Shown here: piece by piece, positions 1 through 4,893 of the stretch | How the letters are laid out: every line of letters begins with the position of its first letter | Numbering within the stretch: the first letter of the stretch is position 1 | Origin: Chitinophagaceae bacterium | GTDB lineage: Bacteria; Bacteroidota; Bacteroidia; Chitinophagales; Chitinophagaceae | Length of the DNA stretch: 5,042 bases | Direction of reading: 5' to 3' | Assembly: GCA_003151295.1 (NCBI GenBank) | Contig: PLXD01000578.1 | Span: forward strand, 1 to 5,042 | The notes under the pieces: model-generated | What the model was told of the DNA's origin: nothing | Databases searched by the model: none | What the model saw: only the letters and a program-made list of their open reading frames with translations | Made by a program: the position numbers and the translations under genes

Positions 1-259
1 GCTTTTGTAATTGGGTTCGGTGTTCGATCAACTCCCTTTTCAGATCCAGGATGGCTTCTATCGGGATGGAAATTTTGCCCGGGATCTCCCGGATATCCAT
101 TTGTAGGGTCTGTCCCTGATCATAAATTTGATTCAGGCCGTCCCGGTAGTCGGGTAGCTTTTCGAGCAATTCCTTGATTTTGTCCAATTTCTTTTCTGCA
201 TCGCCCGTCATGTCGATCAGGGAATCCAGTAATAGCTCTAGTGTCATTTTAGGTTCCAT
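1..259 (-). CDS. Hypothetical helical protein downstream of relaxase (partial, C-terminus off the window)
   Basis: An open frame runs from an ATG at 259-257 to the left edge, giving 86 codons without a stop. A second in-frame ATG at 247-245 is an equally possible start; neither has a Shine-Dalgarno site. An in-frame TGA at 289-287 limits the frame upstream. The predicted protein is rich in Lys, Glu, Leu and Ile, with stretches such as DKIKELLEKL and ILDLKRELIEH that suggest long amphipathic or coiled-coil helices. No catalytic motif or membrane segment is visible in the part present. It begins 13 bp after the relaxase stop on the same strand, so it is probably the last-transcribed known member of the mobilization operon. 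Small helical proteins after relaxases sometimes act as accessory mobilization factors, but that is inference from position only. I do not recognise a family. Confidence 0.62.
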   Translation of the reverse strand, partial: MEPKMTLELLLDSLIDMTGDAEKKLDKIKELLEKLPDYRDGLNQIYDQGQTLQMDIREIPGKISIPIEAILDLKRELIEHRTQLQK

Positions 260-272
260 TTTTTGAGGTTTG

Positions 273-1097
273 TTAGAAATGATGTCTCATCCGGTGAGAC
301 CTGGTTTGCGACTGTCTTTGGCGCTCCAAATCCTCCCGCTCCAATTTTTGCTGTAGGATTTGCTTTTGCCGCAAGGCCAGCGTTCGTTCCAGGTTCTTAC
401 AGGAGAATTCCCGGTCGACCTGGCTGCCCTTAAAACATTCTTTGTTGATCCTAAAGCTGACGCCCTGCCGCTCCCGGGTCTCGCTATCATACCGGAACCG
501 GGTATCGATACCGCGAATGAGCAGCCTTTTTTCTAATTCCTCCCAGCTGTCGCACTTTGGCAATTCCTGGGAAATGGACTGGTAAACCTGGTAGCGCCGG
601 GCCTCCGATTCATTGAGGGCTTCCAGGTGCGTGAGGGCCAGGTTCTTTTTGAGGACCTGCACGAGTCTGAATTCCTGGGTAAGATTTTGTGACACCTTTT
701 TGGCCCGGAGACCCTGCCAGTTTTCCCGGATGGACTTACCGTCACAGTCTACCCGGTTGGCGATAAGGTGCAGATGAAGGTGGTTTTTATCGATGTGTTT
801 GGCGATCACATATTGAGTATGGTCCATCCCGATCTGCTGCAAATATTTCTCGGCGATCTCGACCATTTTGGCGTTTTCCAGCTTCTCGCCGGGATAAAAA
901 CTCAGGACGCTGTGGAAGACGGCCTGGTGTTTTTGGGGGCGCAATTGCCGCTGACTTTCGAAATCGGCGCTCATTAATCTGTAGTCATGGCCTCGTACCC
1001 CCTCGACTTTTAGGACCTCCGCCCGCCGGATATCCTGGCACACGTAGCGGCAGCAGTGATAGAAAGATTTGGCGGCCGGCATCACTTTACTGATCAT
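273..1097 (-). CDS. Relaxase/mobilization nuclease (MobA/VirD2-type fold, Bacteroidota MobB-like)
   Basis: The product is a DNA relaxase that nicks one strand at the transfer origin through a tyrosine and starts conjugative mobilization. The 274-residue protein has the metal-binding three-histidine motif within HIDKNHLHLHLIANRV at residues 101-116 (H101, D103, H106, H108, H110), followed by the usual Asn-Arg. A conserved FHSVLSFYPGEK block lies at 61-72. Candidate nicking tyrosines are Y13 and Y18 in the N-terminal segment YHCCRYV; which one is used cannot be told by eye. The block from about 212 to 240 (GVSFRINKECFKGSQVDREF) resembles the C-terminal domain seen in Bacteroidota relaxases, and the tail (240-274) is a charged Gln/Arg-rich helix. 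There is no primase or helicase fusion, so it is a compact member of the family. The start overlaps the end of the mobC-like gene by 11 bp, which suggests translational coupling, and no Shine-Dalgarno site is visible. The family call is secure; the subfamily is less so. Confidence 0.95.
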   Translation of the reverse strand: MISKVMPAAKSFYHCCRYVCQDIRRAEVLKVEGVRGHDYRLMSADFESQRQLRPQKHQAVFHSVLSFYPGEKLENAKMVEIAEKYLQQIGMDHTQYVIAKHIDKNHLHLHLIANRVDCDGKSIRENWQGLRAKKVSQNLTQEFRLVQVLKKNLALTHLEALNESEARRYQVYQSISQELPKCDSWEELEKRLLIRGIDTRFRYDSETRERQGVSFRINKECFKGSQVDREFSCKNLERTLALRQKQILQQKLEREDLERQRQSQTRSHRMRHHF

Positions 1098-1440
1098 GTT
1101 TTAGCTGTTGTAAGATTTCATCGATCTTGTTTCGGGTGGCTTCAAAATGGAGCATGATTTTCATCATGCCCTCCTGCTGGGCTCGCCTGGCCAGGTCGTT
1201 CACGGTGTTGGATAGGTCGATCAGTTGGCTGACAATTTGCCGGTCTTCGTCGCTGAGCCGCGGGGTAACGGAGCCATGCAATGCTACCTGCCGGATATAG
1301 GTGGTCATGTTCATCCCGGTCCGGCGGGCCTTTTGGAAGATGATAAAACGCTCGGCTTTGGTTAGCCGGATGCCGGTCGTATTCTCGCGTTTGTGCATTT
1401 GCTGGGGCCGGCCTGGTGCTTTTTTATTAGTTGATGACAT
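1087..1440 (-). CDS. mobC: MobC-like relaxosome accessory protein (ribbon-helix-helix)
   Basis: This 117-residue basic protein is likely a DNA-binding partner of the relaxase that binds near the transfer origin and helps open it. Residues 1-20 form a Lys/Arg-rich N-terminal arm. Residues about 22-56 (TGIRLTKAERFIIF, then KARRTGMNMTTYIRQVAL) match the strand-helix-helix layout of RHH DNA-binding proteins. The second half has the hallmark helical block LIDLSNTVNDLARRAQQEG (73-91), corresponding to the 'N-L-N-Q-I-A-R-R-A' signature of the MobC family. The length is typical. It lies immediately upstream of the relaxase and overlaps it, the standard order in mobilizable Bacteroidota elements. The ATG at 1440-1438 is the first in frame before the RHH domain and has no clear Shine-Dalgarno site. 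The gene symbol is a family label, not proof of orthology to any named mobC. Confidence 0.9.
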   Translation of the reverse strand: MSSTNKKAPGRPQQMHKRENTTGIRLTKAERFIIFQKARRTGMNMTTYIRQVALHGSVTPRLSDEDRQIVSQLIDLSNTVNDLARRAQQEGMMKIMLHFEATRNKIDEILQQLKHDQ

Positions 1441-1526
1441 GGGTAATGTTTTAGAAGCTGGTGAAAAGAGTGAAATACATTTGCCCGTTTTCGCGCTGCG
1501 GTATCACCGCTCGCTATAAGGGGTTT
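1441..1526 (-). promoter_or_regulatory. Candidate transfer origin (oriT) or leader upstream of mobC
   Basis: This 86-bp gap separates the primase stop from the mobC-like start and is the only non-coding DNA next to the relaxase pair. It holds a perfect 5-bp inverted repeat, GCGGT at 1498-1502 and ACCGC at 1506-1510, with a 3-nt ATC loop. The hairpin is flanked on the primase side by CTATAAGGGG and on the mobC side by TTTTCGCGCT. A small hairpin beside a nick site just upstream of the relaxosome genes is the usual oriT layout, but I do not recognise a known nic sequence. It could equally be part of a leader for mobC. The hairpin is seen directly; the oriT role is inferred. Confidence 0.3.
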
Positions 1527-2423
1527 TCAAGGGTCCGGGGATCTTTTAAGTGGCTTTTGCTCGTGTCCTGGATGCATAAGCCATTCGTTGAGATCTTTGT
1601 AGTGGTGATAGAGGTCGCTACAATCTTTGTAACGCATATGCAGGCTCCGGGCATCATCCGTTTTCTTGCGGCCGGCATCGTCCCGGTCAAGGAAAAGATG
1701 CACGGCCGCATAGTTGTCCATGATCTGAACCGCCTTTTCAAAGTAGGCCAGCGTATTTAGGATCAGAAAATTTGTCAGGGGCTGCGGTTGGTTCCGGTGG
1801 ATGGTCTCGTAGGAAAGGAAGTCGAAAAATCCTTCAAAGACGGTCAGGATCCTGGCGCCGTTATTAACCAGGGTCAAGTCTTTAGGAGAGCTGCTGCCCT
1901 TAAAAAATTCATTGCGTAACTCGTATCCCCCGACCCTGTTCTGAAATCCGATGGCGGTATATCGCTTGTCCCGGATCTCGAATTCTACCTCCCGGCAATA
2001 CTTGTCAGCAATCTCCAGGGGTATCCGTCGCTGTTGGAGATATACCATCAGTCTCCAGGCTTGAATAGGTTTTGCATTTAGGACGTGGAGGGATCTCTTT
2101 ACAAGATCACGATTCCCTGATAAGGGAGCATCGTGATTTTGTAAAGGCAACTGACCTGAAAGGATCTTCAGCAGTTCGGAGATAGGGCATTGGTGGAATA
2201 GAATACCAAAATCTACCAAGTTTCCACCATTGCCCGTACCATGATCATACCAGACGTTTGCGTGTCGGTTGACCTTAAAAGAGGGCTCACTCTCATTGCG
2301 GAAAGGTGACACATACCAGTAGTCATTGCCCCTGATTTTCCGGGGTTCGTACCCCAGGCTGGCCAGGTACCCAACCATATCTATTTGCCGGGCCTGCTGG
2401 CAGGTAAAAACGGAAGTGTTCAT
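1527..2423 (-). CDS. CHC2-type/TOPRIM DNA primase of a mobile element
   Basis: This 298-residue protein has the layout of the small DnaG-like primases carried by Bacteroidota mobile elements and probably makes RNA primers for replication or for complementary-strand synthesis after transfer. Residues about 35-75 correspond to the CHC2 zinc-finger domain (DYWYVSPFRNESEPSFKV, then WYDHGTGNGGNLVDF), but the usual Cys/His ligands are absent: the 'C-P-F-H' site reads S-P-F-R and no CxxC follows. This degenerate form is common among such element-borne homologues. A TOPRIM domain follows at about 190-282: the catalytic glutamate is E197 in VFEGFFDFLS, the metal-binding acidic pair is D246 and D248 in LFLDRDDAG, and KDLNEWL at 276-282 closes the domain. 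No DnaB-binding C-terminal region is present. The gene starts after a 397-bp region full of repeats and ends 86 bp before mobC. The ATG at 2423 is supported by the typical N-terminus (a helix, then DYWYxSPFR). Confidence 0.92.
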   Translation of the reverse strand: MNTSVFTCQQARQIDMVGYLASLGYEPRKIRGNDYWYVSPFRNESEPSFKVNRHANVWYDHGTGNGGNLVDFGILFHQCPISELLKILSGQLPLQNHDAPLSGNRDLVKRSLHVLNAKPIQAWRLMVYLQQRRIPLEIADKYCREVEFEIRDKRYTAIGFQNRVGGYELRNEFFKGSSSPKDLTLVNNGARILTVFEGFFDFLSYETIHRNQPQPLTNFLILNTLAYFEKAVQIMDNYAAVHLFLDRDDAGRKKTDDARSLHMRYKDCSDLYHHYKDLNEWLMHPGHEQKPLKRSPDP

Positions 2424-2584
2424 ATAAAATAATTTAGTCGTCGAATAATGATGGTTAAAGAAAGCTTATGAAAAGAAAAATCCTTGATGGCCGGCGGTTG
2501 ATTTCCCGTAGTATGTTCATCCTGAATACCTTCTCCTTTTCAAATGCACATACCAGATCGTACCGGGAGACAGGGCTTCGTTTA

Positions 2585-2729
2585 TTGATGAGCCGATGAG
2601 AAACCTTCACAACCTTATATTTTTTAACAAATTAAGTACTCATCAAGAGCTCATCATGGCTAACGGGCTTGATGGCTTTCCTCATCAGGCTCATCGTCCC
2701 TCATCAAGGAATCCGGCCCTTTGATGAGC
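2585..2729. repeat. Iteron-like array of TTGATGAGC / GCTCATCAA boxes
   Basis: The hexamer GATGAG occurs on the plus strand at 2587, 2595 and 2723. Its complement CTCATC occurs at 2639, 2650, 2681, 2690 and 2700. Many copies extend to TTGATGAGC (2585-2593, 2721-2729) or CTCATCAAG (2639-2647, 2700-2708). A ninth, imperfect box (GCTTGATGGC) sits at 2667-2676. Start-to-start steps are 8 bp in the left group, then 11, 31, 9 and 10 bp among the CTCATC copies, so the main run falls on roughly one or three helical turns. The last two copies form an 8-bp perfect inverted repeat (CTCATCAA 2700-2707, TTGATGAG 2721-2728) with a 13-bp spacer. By rough count, two hexamer hits per 4096 positions predicts far less than one copy in this span. 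The pattern fits binding sites for a dimeric DNA-binding protein, either a replication initiator or a repressor. Confidence 0.75.
2611..2640. other. AT-rich segment, candidate DNA unwinding element
   Basis: Thirty bases with 25 A or T, including TATATTTTTTAACAAATTAA, lie between the left pair of GATGAG boxes (2587-2600) and the main run starting at 2639. The flanking genes are close to half G+C, so the contrast is local. Easily melted DNA next to repeated boxes is the normal layout of iteron origins. It might instead be part of a promoter. The role is inferred. Confidence 0.35.
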
Positions 2730-2820
2730 GATCAAACCGGCCACCAGACTGCGGGGAAGAGTGTCTTCACCCCACCCCATCAAACTATTAGCCGTTTTGA
2801 ACCTGTCAATGCCGGAAAAC

Positions 2821-4047
2821 TCAACTACTCTCCTCAAACTTTTGCTTCATCCAGGCCTGGGTGACCGTGTAATACCTGCCAGTAAAATGTGCGGCTACCA
2901 GTTCACTGTGATTGTTGTACATGTACGTCTGATAGTTCAGGCTGTTGGGTGCCGGTTCCAATCGCCATTCCTGCTGCATTACCTGGGAGATCTGTTGCCG
3001 GGAGATCCGGGGGGTATTCTTTTTCAGAAGCTCCAGCATGTCCTTGTTGCTGAAGTAAAGGGTCTCAGCGCCGGTGGCCTCGAAGATCTCTTTGAGGATC
3101 AAAAGCATCTCCGTCTCTACTTTGTTGCGGTTGTTCCGGATCACACGAATCAGGGCCTCCGTGCGGACCTGTCTTTCTGCAAACCACATCCGGGAAAGCG
3201 CTTTCGGCGTGGACAGCGATCTTTGCAGAAGCCAGAATAGGAATTGCGGGATCTCCGCTTGCATCTCTTGCAGGAGGCTAACATTTTCGACGATCAGGAC
3301 GGGGATCTTCCGGATCCAATACCGGGTCTCGGTGGGATCGATGACGATGAAGTTCTCTTCGTTGTTGGAGCAAAGGATGAATTTGCCGAAGAACTCCGTT
3401 TCCAGCCTGTCCTTCCCTTTGGCCTCGATCTTGGAGGTTCTGGCGGTGCTGAGGTTCTTGATCTTTTCGGAATCCTCCCTCCTATCCAGCAAGACTTCAT
3501 CCACGGCAATGAGCAGCATGTTCATCCAGTCGGCGTTGAAGGGTGACCGGAAATCGCTGTTGCCGTTAAAGGTCATGTTCTTGCCAAAGATGAGTTTGAG
3601 CAGGTTGAGAAAAGTCGTCTTACCCGTTTTCCGCTCTTTCGATACCAGGCAAAGCACCGGTAGTTTTTGGGTAGGCATGCTATACATCAGGCTGATGTAG
3701 TCCAGGCCCAGTTCAAATTGCTCGCCGAAGATGTGCCTGAAAAAACGCAGGATGGCATTGCAGGCACCCGGCGCCGGCTTCCACTCCAGCGGATGGTAGA
3801 GATTGTAAAAGTTGCCGATGGTCTCCCGGTATTCCAGGTGCTGCGGCACGCAACAGAATCCGTCGAACCGGCGGATCTTTTTGATCAGCACCCGGGTGAG
3901 ATCCATTTTGAGCATCTCCGAAGACCAGAGGATCCACCCTTCGGCAAAAGCTCCCTGCACGGTTGGCCGCAAGCATTTTTTGTAGTACCCCGTCTGTACC
4001 CGGATATAACTTTGGGGATCGTTAAGGGGATAGCTCTGATGGCGCAT
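2821..4047 (-). CDS. SF3-type primase-helicase (DUF5906-like, D5/NrS-1 helicase family)
   Basis: This 408-residue ATPase is likely the replicative helicase of the element. The ATP-binding loop is at 134-147 (LVSKERKTGKTTFL), with lysine K143 and threonine T144. The residue normally Gly at the start of the P-loop is replaced by a lysine (K137). Walker B is MLLIAVDEVLLD at 177-188, with D183 and E184. The SF3 motif C/sensor block is KFILCSNNEENF at 222-233, with N228/N229. A basic RYWIRKIP segment at 242-249 is a candidate arginine finger. Residues 1-115 form an N-terminal part without recognisable primase catalytic residues, so this is probably a helicase only, working with the separate TOPRIM primase. 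Residues 310-408 look like a C-terminal winged-helix or DNA-binding region. The start is well fixed: ATG at 4047 follows AAGGAGG, which overlaps the HTH stop codon, and the two genes are 9 bp apart. Confidence 0.9.
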   Translation of the reverse strand: MRHQSYPLNDPQSYIRVQTGYYKKCLRPTVQGAFAEGWILWSSEMLKMDLTRVLIKKIRRFDGFCCVPQHLEYRETIGNFYNLYHPLEWKPAPGACNAILRFFRHIFGEQFELGLDYISLMYSMPTQKLPVLCLVSKERKTGKTTFLNLLKLIFGKNMTFNGNSDFRSPFNADWMNMLLIAVDEVLLDRREDSEKIKNLSTARTSKIEAKGKDRLETEFFGKFILCSNNEENFIVIDPTETRYWIRKIPVLIVENVSLLQEMQAEIPQFLFWLLQRSLSTPKALSRMWFAERQVRTEALIRVIRNNRNKVETEMLLILKEIFEATGAETLYFSNKDMLELLKKNTPRISRQQISQVMQQEWRLEPAPNSLNYQTYMYNNHSELVAAHFTGRYYTVTQAWMKQKFEESS

Positions 4048-4050
4048 AGT

Positions 4051-4058
4051 ACCTCCTT
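4051..4058 (-). promoter_or_regulatory. Strong Shine-Dalgarno site for the helicase gene
   Basis: On the minus strand the sequence reads TAAGGAGGTACTATG: the TAA stop of the HTH gene runs into AAGGAGGT, with the helicase ATG three to four bases later. This settles the helicase start and suggests that ribosomes finishing the HTH gene re-initiate on the helicase. A consensus Shine-Dalgarno site is unusual for Bacteroidota, where most starts, including the others here, lack one. The spacing is shorter than the usual 5-9 bases. Confidence 0.7.
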
Positions 4059-4332
4059 ATTTTAGACGGTTGTGATTCATGGATGCGATCACTTCAGACC
4101 GCTTGAAGTATACCCTGCCGTTTAACCGCAGATAGGGCAGGCCCTTTTTCATCCAATCCGTGAGCGTTACCAGGGAAATGCCCAGTTCGGCAGCAATCTG
4201 CTGCCGGCTGAGTAGCGGTTCTTCCGGGGTCATTTTCGGCTGCACGCCGGCTGATCCCTGGAGTTCTTCCCGGATAGATTCTTTGAGAATTCGCTTGATG
4301 TCTTCTTCCTGTAAAATGATGATGTTGGTCAT
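4057..4332 (-). CDS. Helix-turn-helix DNA-binding protein (excisionase/MerR-like)
   Basis: This is a small DNA-binding protein at the head of the operon, likely a regulator or recombination directionality factor. From the ATG at 4332 it has 91 residues. Residues 1-27 (MTNIIILQEEDIKRILKESI, then REELQGS) form an N-terminal helix typical of Bacteroidota HTH proteins of this kind. Residues 41-64 (LLSRQQIAAELGISLVTLTD, then WMKKG) are the helix-turn-helix. The wing and last helix follow (LPYLRLNGRVYFKRSEVIAS, 65-84), as in the HTH_17 excisionase family. A longer form starting at ATG 4380 would add 16 residues (MSSWFKPFTF...), but these look like translated leader, and family members usually begin near the IIxLQEED segment, so I prefer 4332. 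No Shine-Dalgarno site precedes either start. The gene lies 9 bp upstream of the helicase and is probably co-transcribed with it. Whether it regulates the operon, binds the repeat array or assists excision is not decided by the sequence. Confidence 0.87.
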   Translation of the reverse strand: MTNIIILQEEDIKRILKESIREELQGSAGVQPKMTPEEPLLSRQQIAAELGISLVTLTDWMKKGLPYLRLNGRVYFKRSEVIASMNHNRLK

Positions 4333-4462
4333 AATGATTAAATTTTGACCAAATGTGAAGGGTTTGAACCAGGATGACAAGGAGGGATTGGGGAGGGAAA
4401 TAATCGTGTTGCAATTAGCTGACTAATACCTAACTATAGAATTGAATTCGAAAAATATATAC

Positions 4463-4479
4463 ACGCTCGTAAGCGTAAG
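4463..4479. repeat. Overlapping tandem and inverted repeat in the divergent intergenic region
   Basis: ACGCT (4463-4467) and AGCGT (4472-4476) form a perfect 5-bp inverted repeat around a CGTA loop. In the same place CGTAAG occurs twice in tandem (4468-4473 and 4474-4479). It lies about 130-150 bp upstream of the preferred HTH start. A regulator-binding site or a recombination site is possible, but the short length allows chance. Confidence 0.3.
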
Positions 4480-4720
4480 CATTCGGATGATTGCAATAGA
4501 AGGCTGGTTCAGTGAAAATAACGTCTTATTAATAAACAACATGGGGGAAAACACCTTTTTTGATCACTATCGCGGCTAACCGCATGCCGATCAAAACTGT
4601 CATGAATGGATAGCATAATATCAGCAGGAAAATTGATAAAGAAGAACGGGAACCGATCACTTTATATTTATAAATCCTACAAGTCAAAAAATGAAGCAGG
4701 ATAGCGATTTCTCGCCAATA

Positions 4721-4746
4721 AAAAAACGTGAAAATCACCCGTTTTT
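4721..4746. terminator. Terminator-like hairpin flanked by A and T runs
   Basis: A run of six A (4721-4726) followed by CGTGA, a short AAA loop, TCAC, CCG and a run of five T (4742-4746) can fold on either strand, with AAAAACG pairing CGTTTTT and an inner GTGA/TCAC stem. On the minus strand it ends in TTTTTT. The inner stem is short and the structure has a small bulge, so it would be weak. It sits between two divergent genes, where a terminator is not expected, which could mean that another transcript or an element edge lies here. Confidence 0.25.
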
Positions 4747-4893
4747 ACACCCTATAGGTCAGGCAGACGTTTTAAAGAAATCGACACTCTGTCATATTGA
4801 ATAAAGCTAAACACCTATATATCAGTATCTTTTAATAAATTCACGTCTGAATCATAACCCCAGTATTCATTTAACCGCATATACCCCCTCCCG

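Larger units (their letters stand above)
2424..2820. other. Intergenic replication/control region between helicase and primase genes
   Basis: This is 397 bp without a convincing gene, lying between the helicase stop and the primase start. The central part (2585-2729) holds eight perfect copies of GATGAG in both orientations, listed as a separate feature. At 2611-2640 is a 30-bp stretch that is 25/30 A or T. The part next to the primase (2424-2580) has a looser related motif, CTTGATGG at 2483-2490, and must contain whatever promoter or leader the primase uses. I see no clear Bacteroidota TAnnTTTG box. Iterons, an AT-rich segment and flanking helicase and primase genes together suggest a replication origin, though an operator array remains possible. 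Confidence 0.5.
4333..4893. other. AT-rich intergenic region between divergent genes
   Basis: About 560 bp separates the minus-strand operon from the plus-strand DUF4011 gene. I see no gene I can support here; open frames are short and their translations look random. It holds a G-rich patch (4381-4397), a tandem-plus-inverted repeat (4463-4479), a small inverted repeat GCGG-CTAA-CCGC (4572-4583) and a terminator-like hairpin (4721-4746). Promoters for both divergent units must lie here. The best Bacteroidota -7-like boxes are TATCTTTT at 4826-4833 (plus strand) and a TATATTTT on the minus strand near 4453-4460. Both miss the final G of TAnnTTTG and neither has a well-spaced -33 box, so I do not call them. 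The composition differs from the genes, so this may be near an element boundary. Confidence 0.5.

Noticed and set aside
1301..1760. Plus-strand frames across the mobC start and primase end.
   Set aside because: They run antisense to two well-supported genes and show no domain.
2468..2599. Plus-strand frame of 43 codons starting ATG AAA AGA.
   Set aside because: It is short, antisense to the operon, lacks a ribosome site, and its translation is unremarkable.
2455..2610. Minus-strand frame of 51 codons from a GTG at 2610 (VKVSHRLINKRSPVSRYDLV...) in the helicase-primase gap, with AAAAGGAGAAGG before an internal ATG at 2520.
   Set aside because: It needs a GTG start or gives only 21 codons from the ATG, overlaps the repeat array, has a plus-strand open frame across the same bases, and matches no family I know. 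A small gene is not excluded.
2585..2729. CRISPR array as an explanation for the repeats.
   Set aside because: The units are only 6-9 bp, occur in both orientations, and have no regular spacer-repeat structure.
2761..3546. Long plus-strand frames opposite the helicase gene.
   Set aside because: They are antisense to a gene with clear ATPase motifs; the openness reflects codon bias of the real frame.
4333..4380. The 16-residue N-terminal extension of the HTH protein from ATG 4380.
   Set aside because: The added residues do not look like the family N-terminus; ATG 4332 gives the expected start. The longer form remains possible.
4529..4738. Minus-strand frame of 69 codons with a hydrophobic translation that could be read as a membrane protein.
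   Set aside because: AT-rich DNA readily gives hydrophobic residues. There is no ribosome site, no recognisable motif, and the start lies inside the terminator-like hairpin.
4797..4833. TTG at 4797-4799 and TATCTTTT at 4826-4833 as a Bacteroidota -33/-7 promoter for the DUF4011 gene.
   Set aside because: The -7 box lacks the final G and the spacing of 26 bases is too long, so the match is not better than expected in AT-rich DNA.
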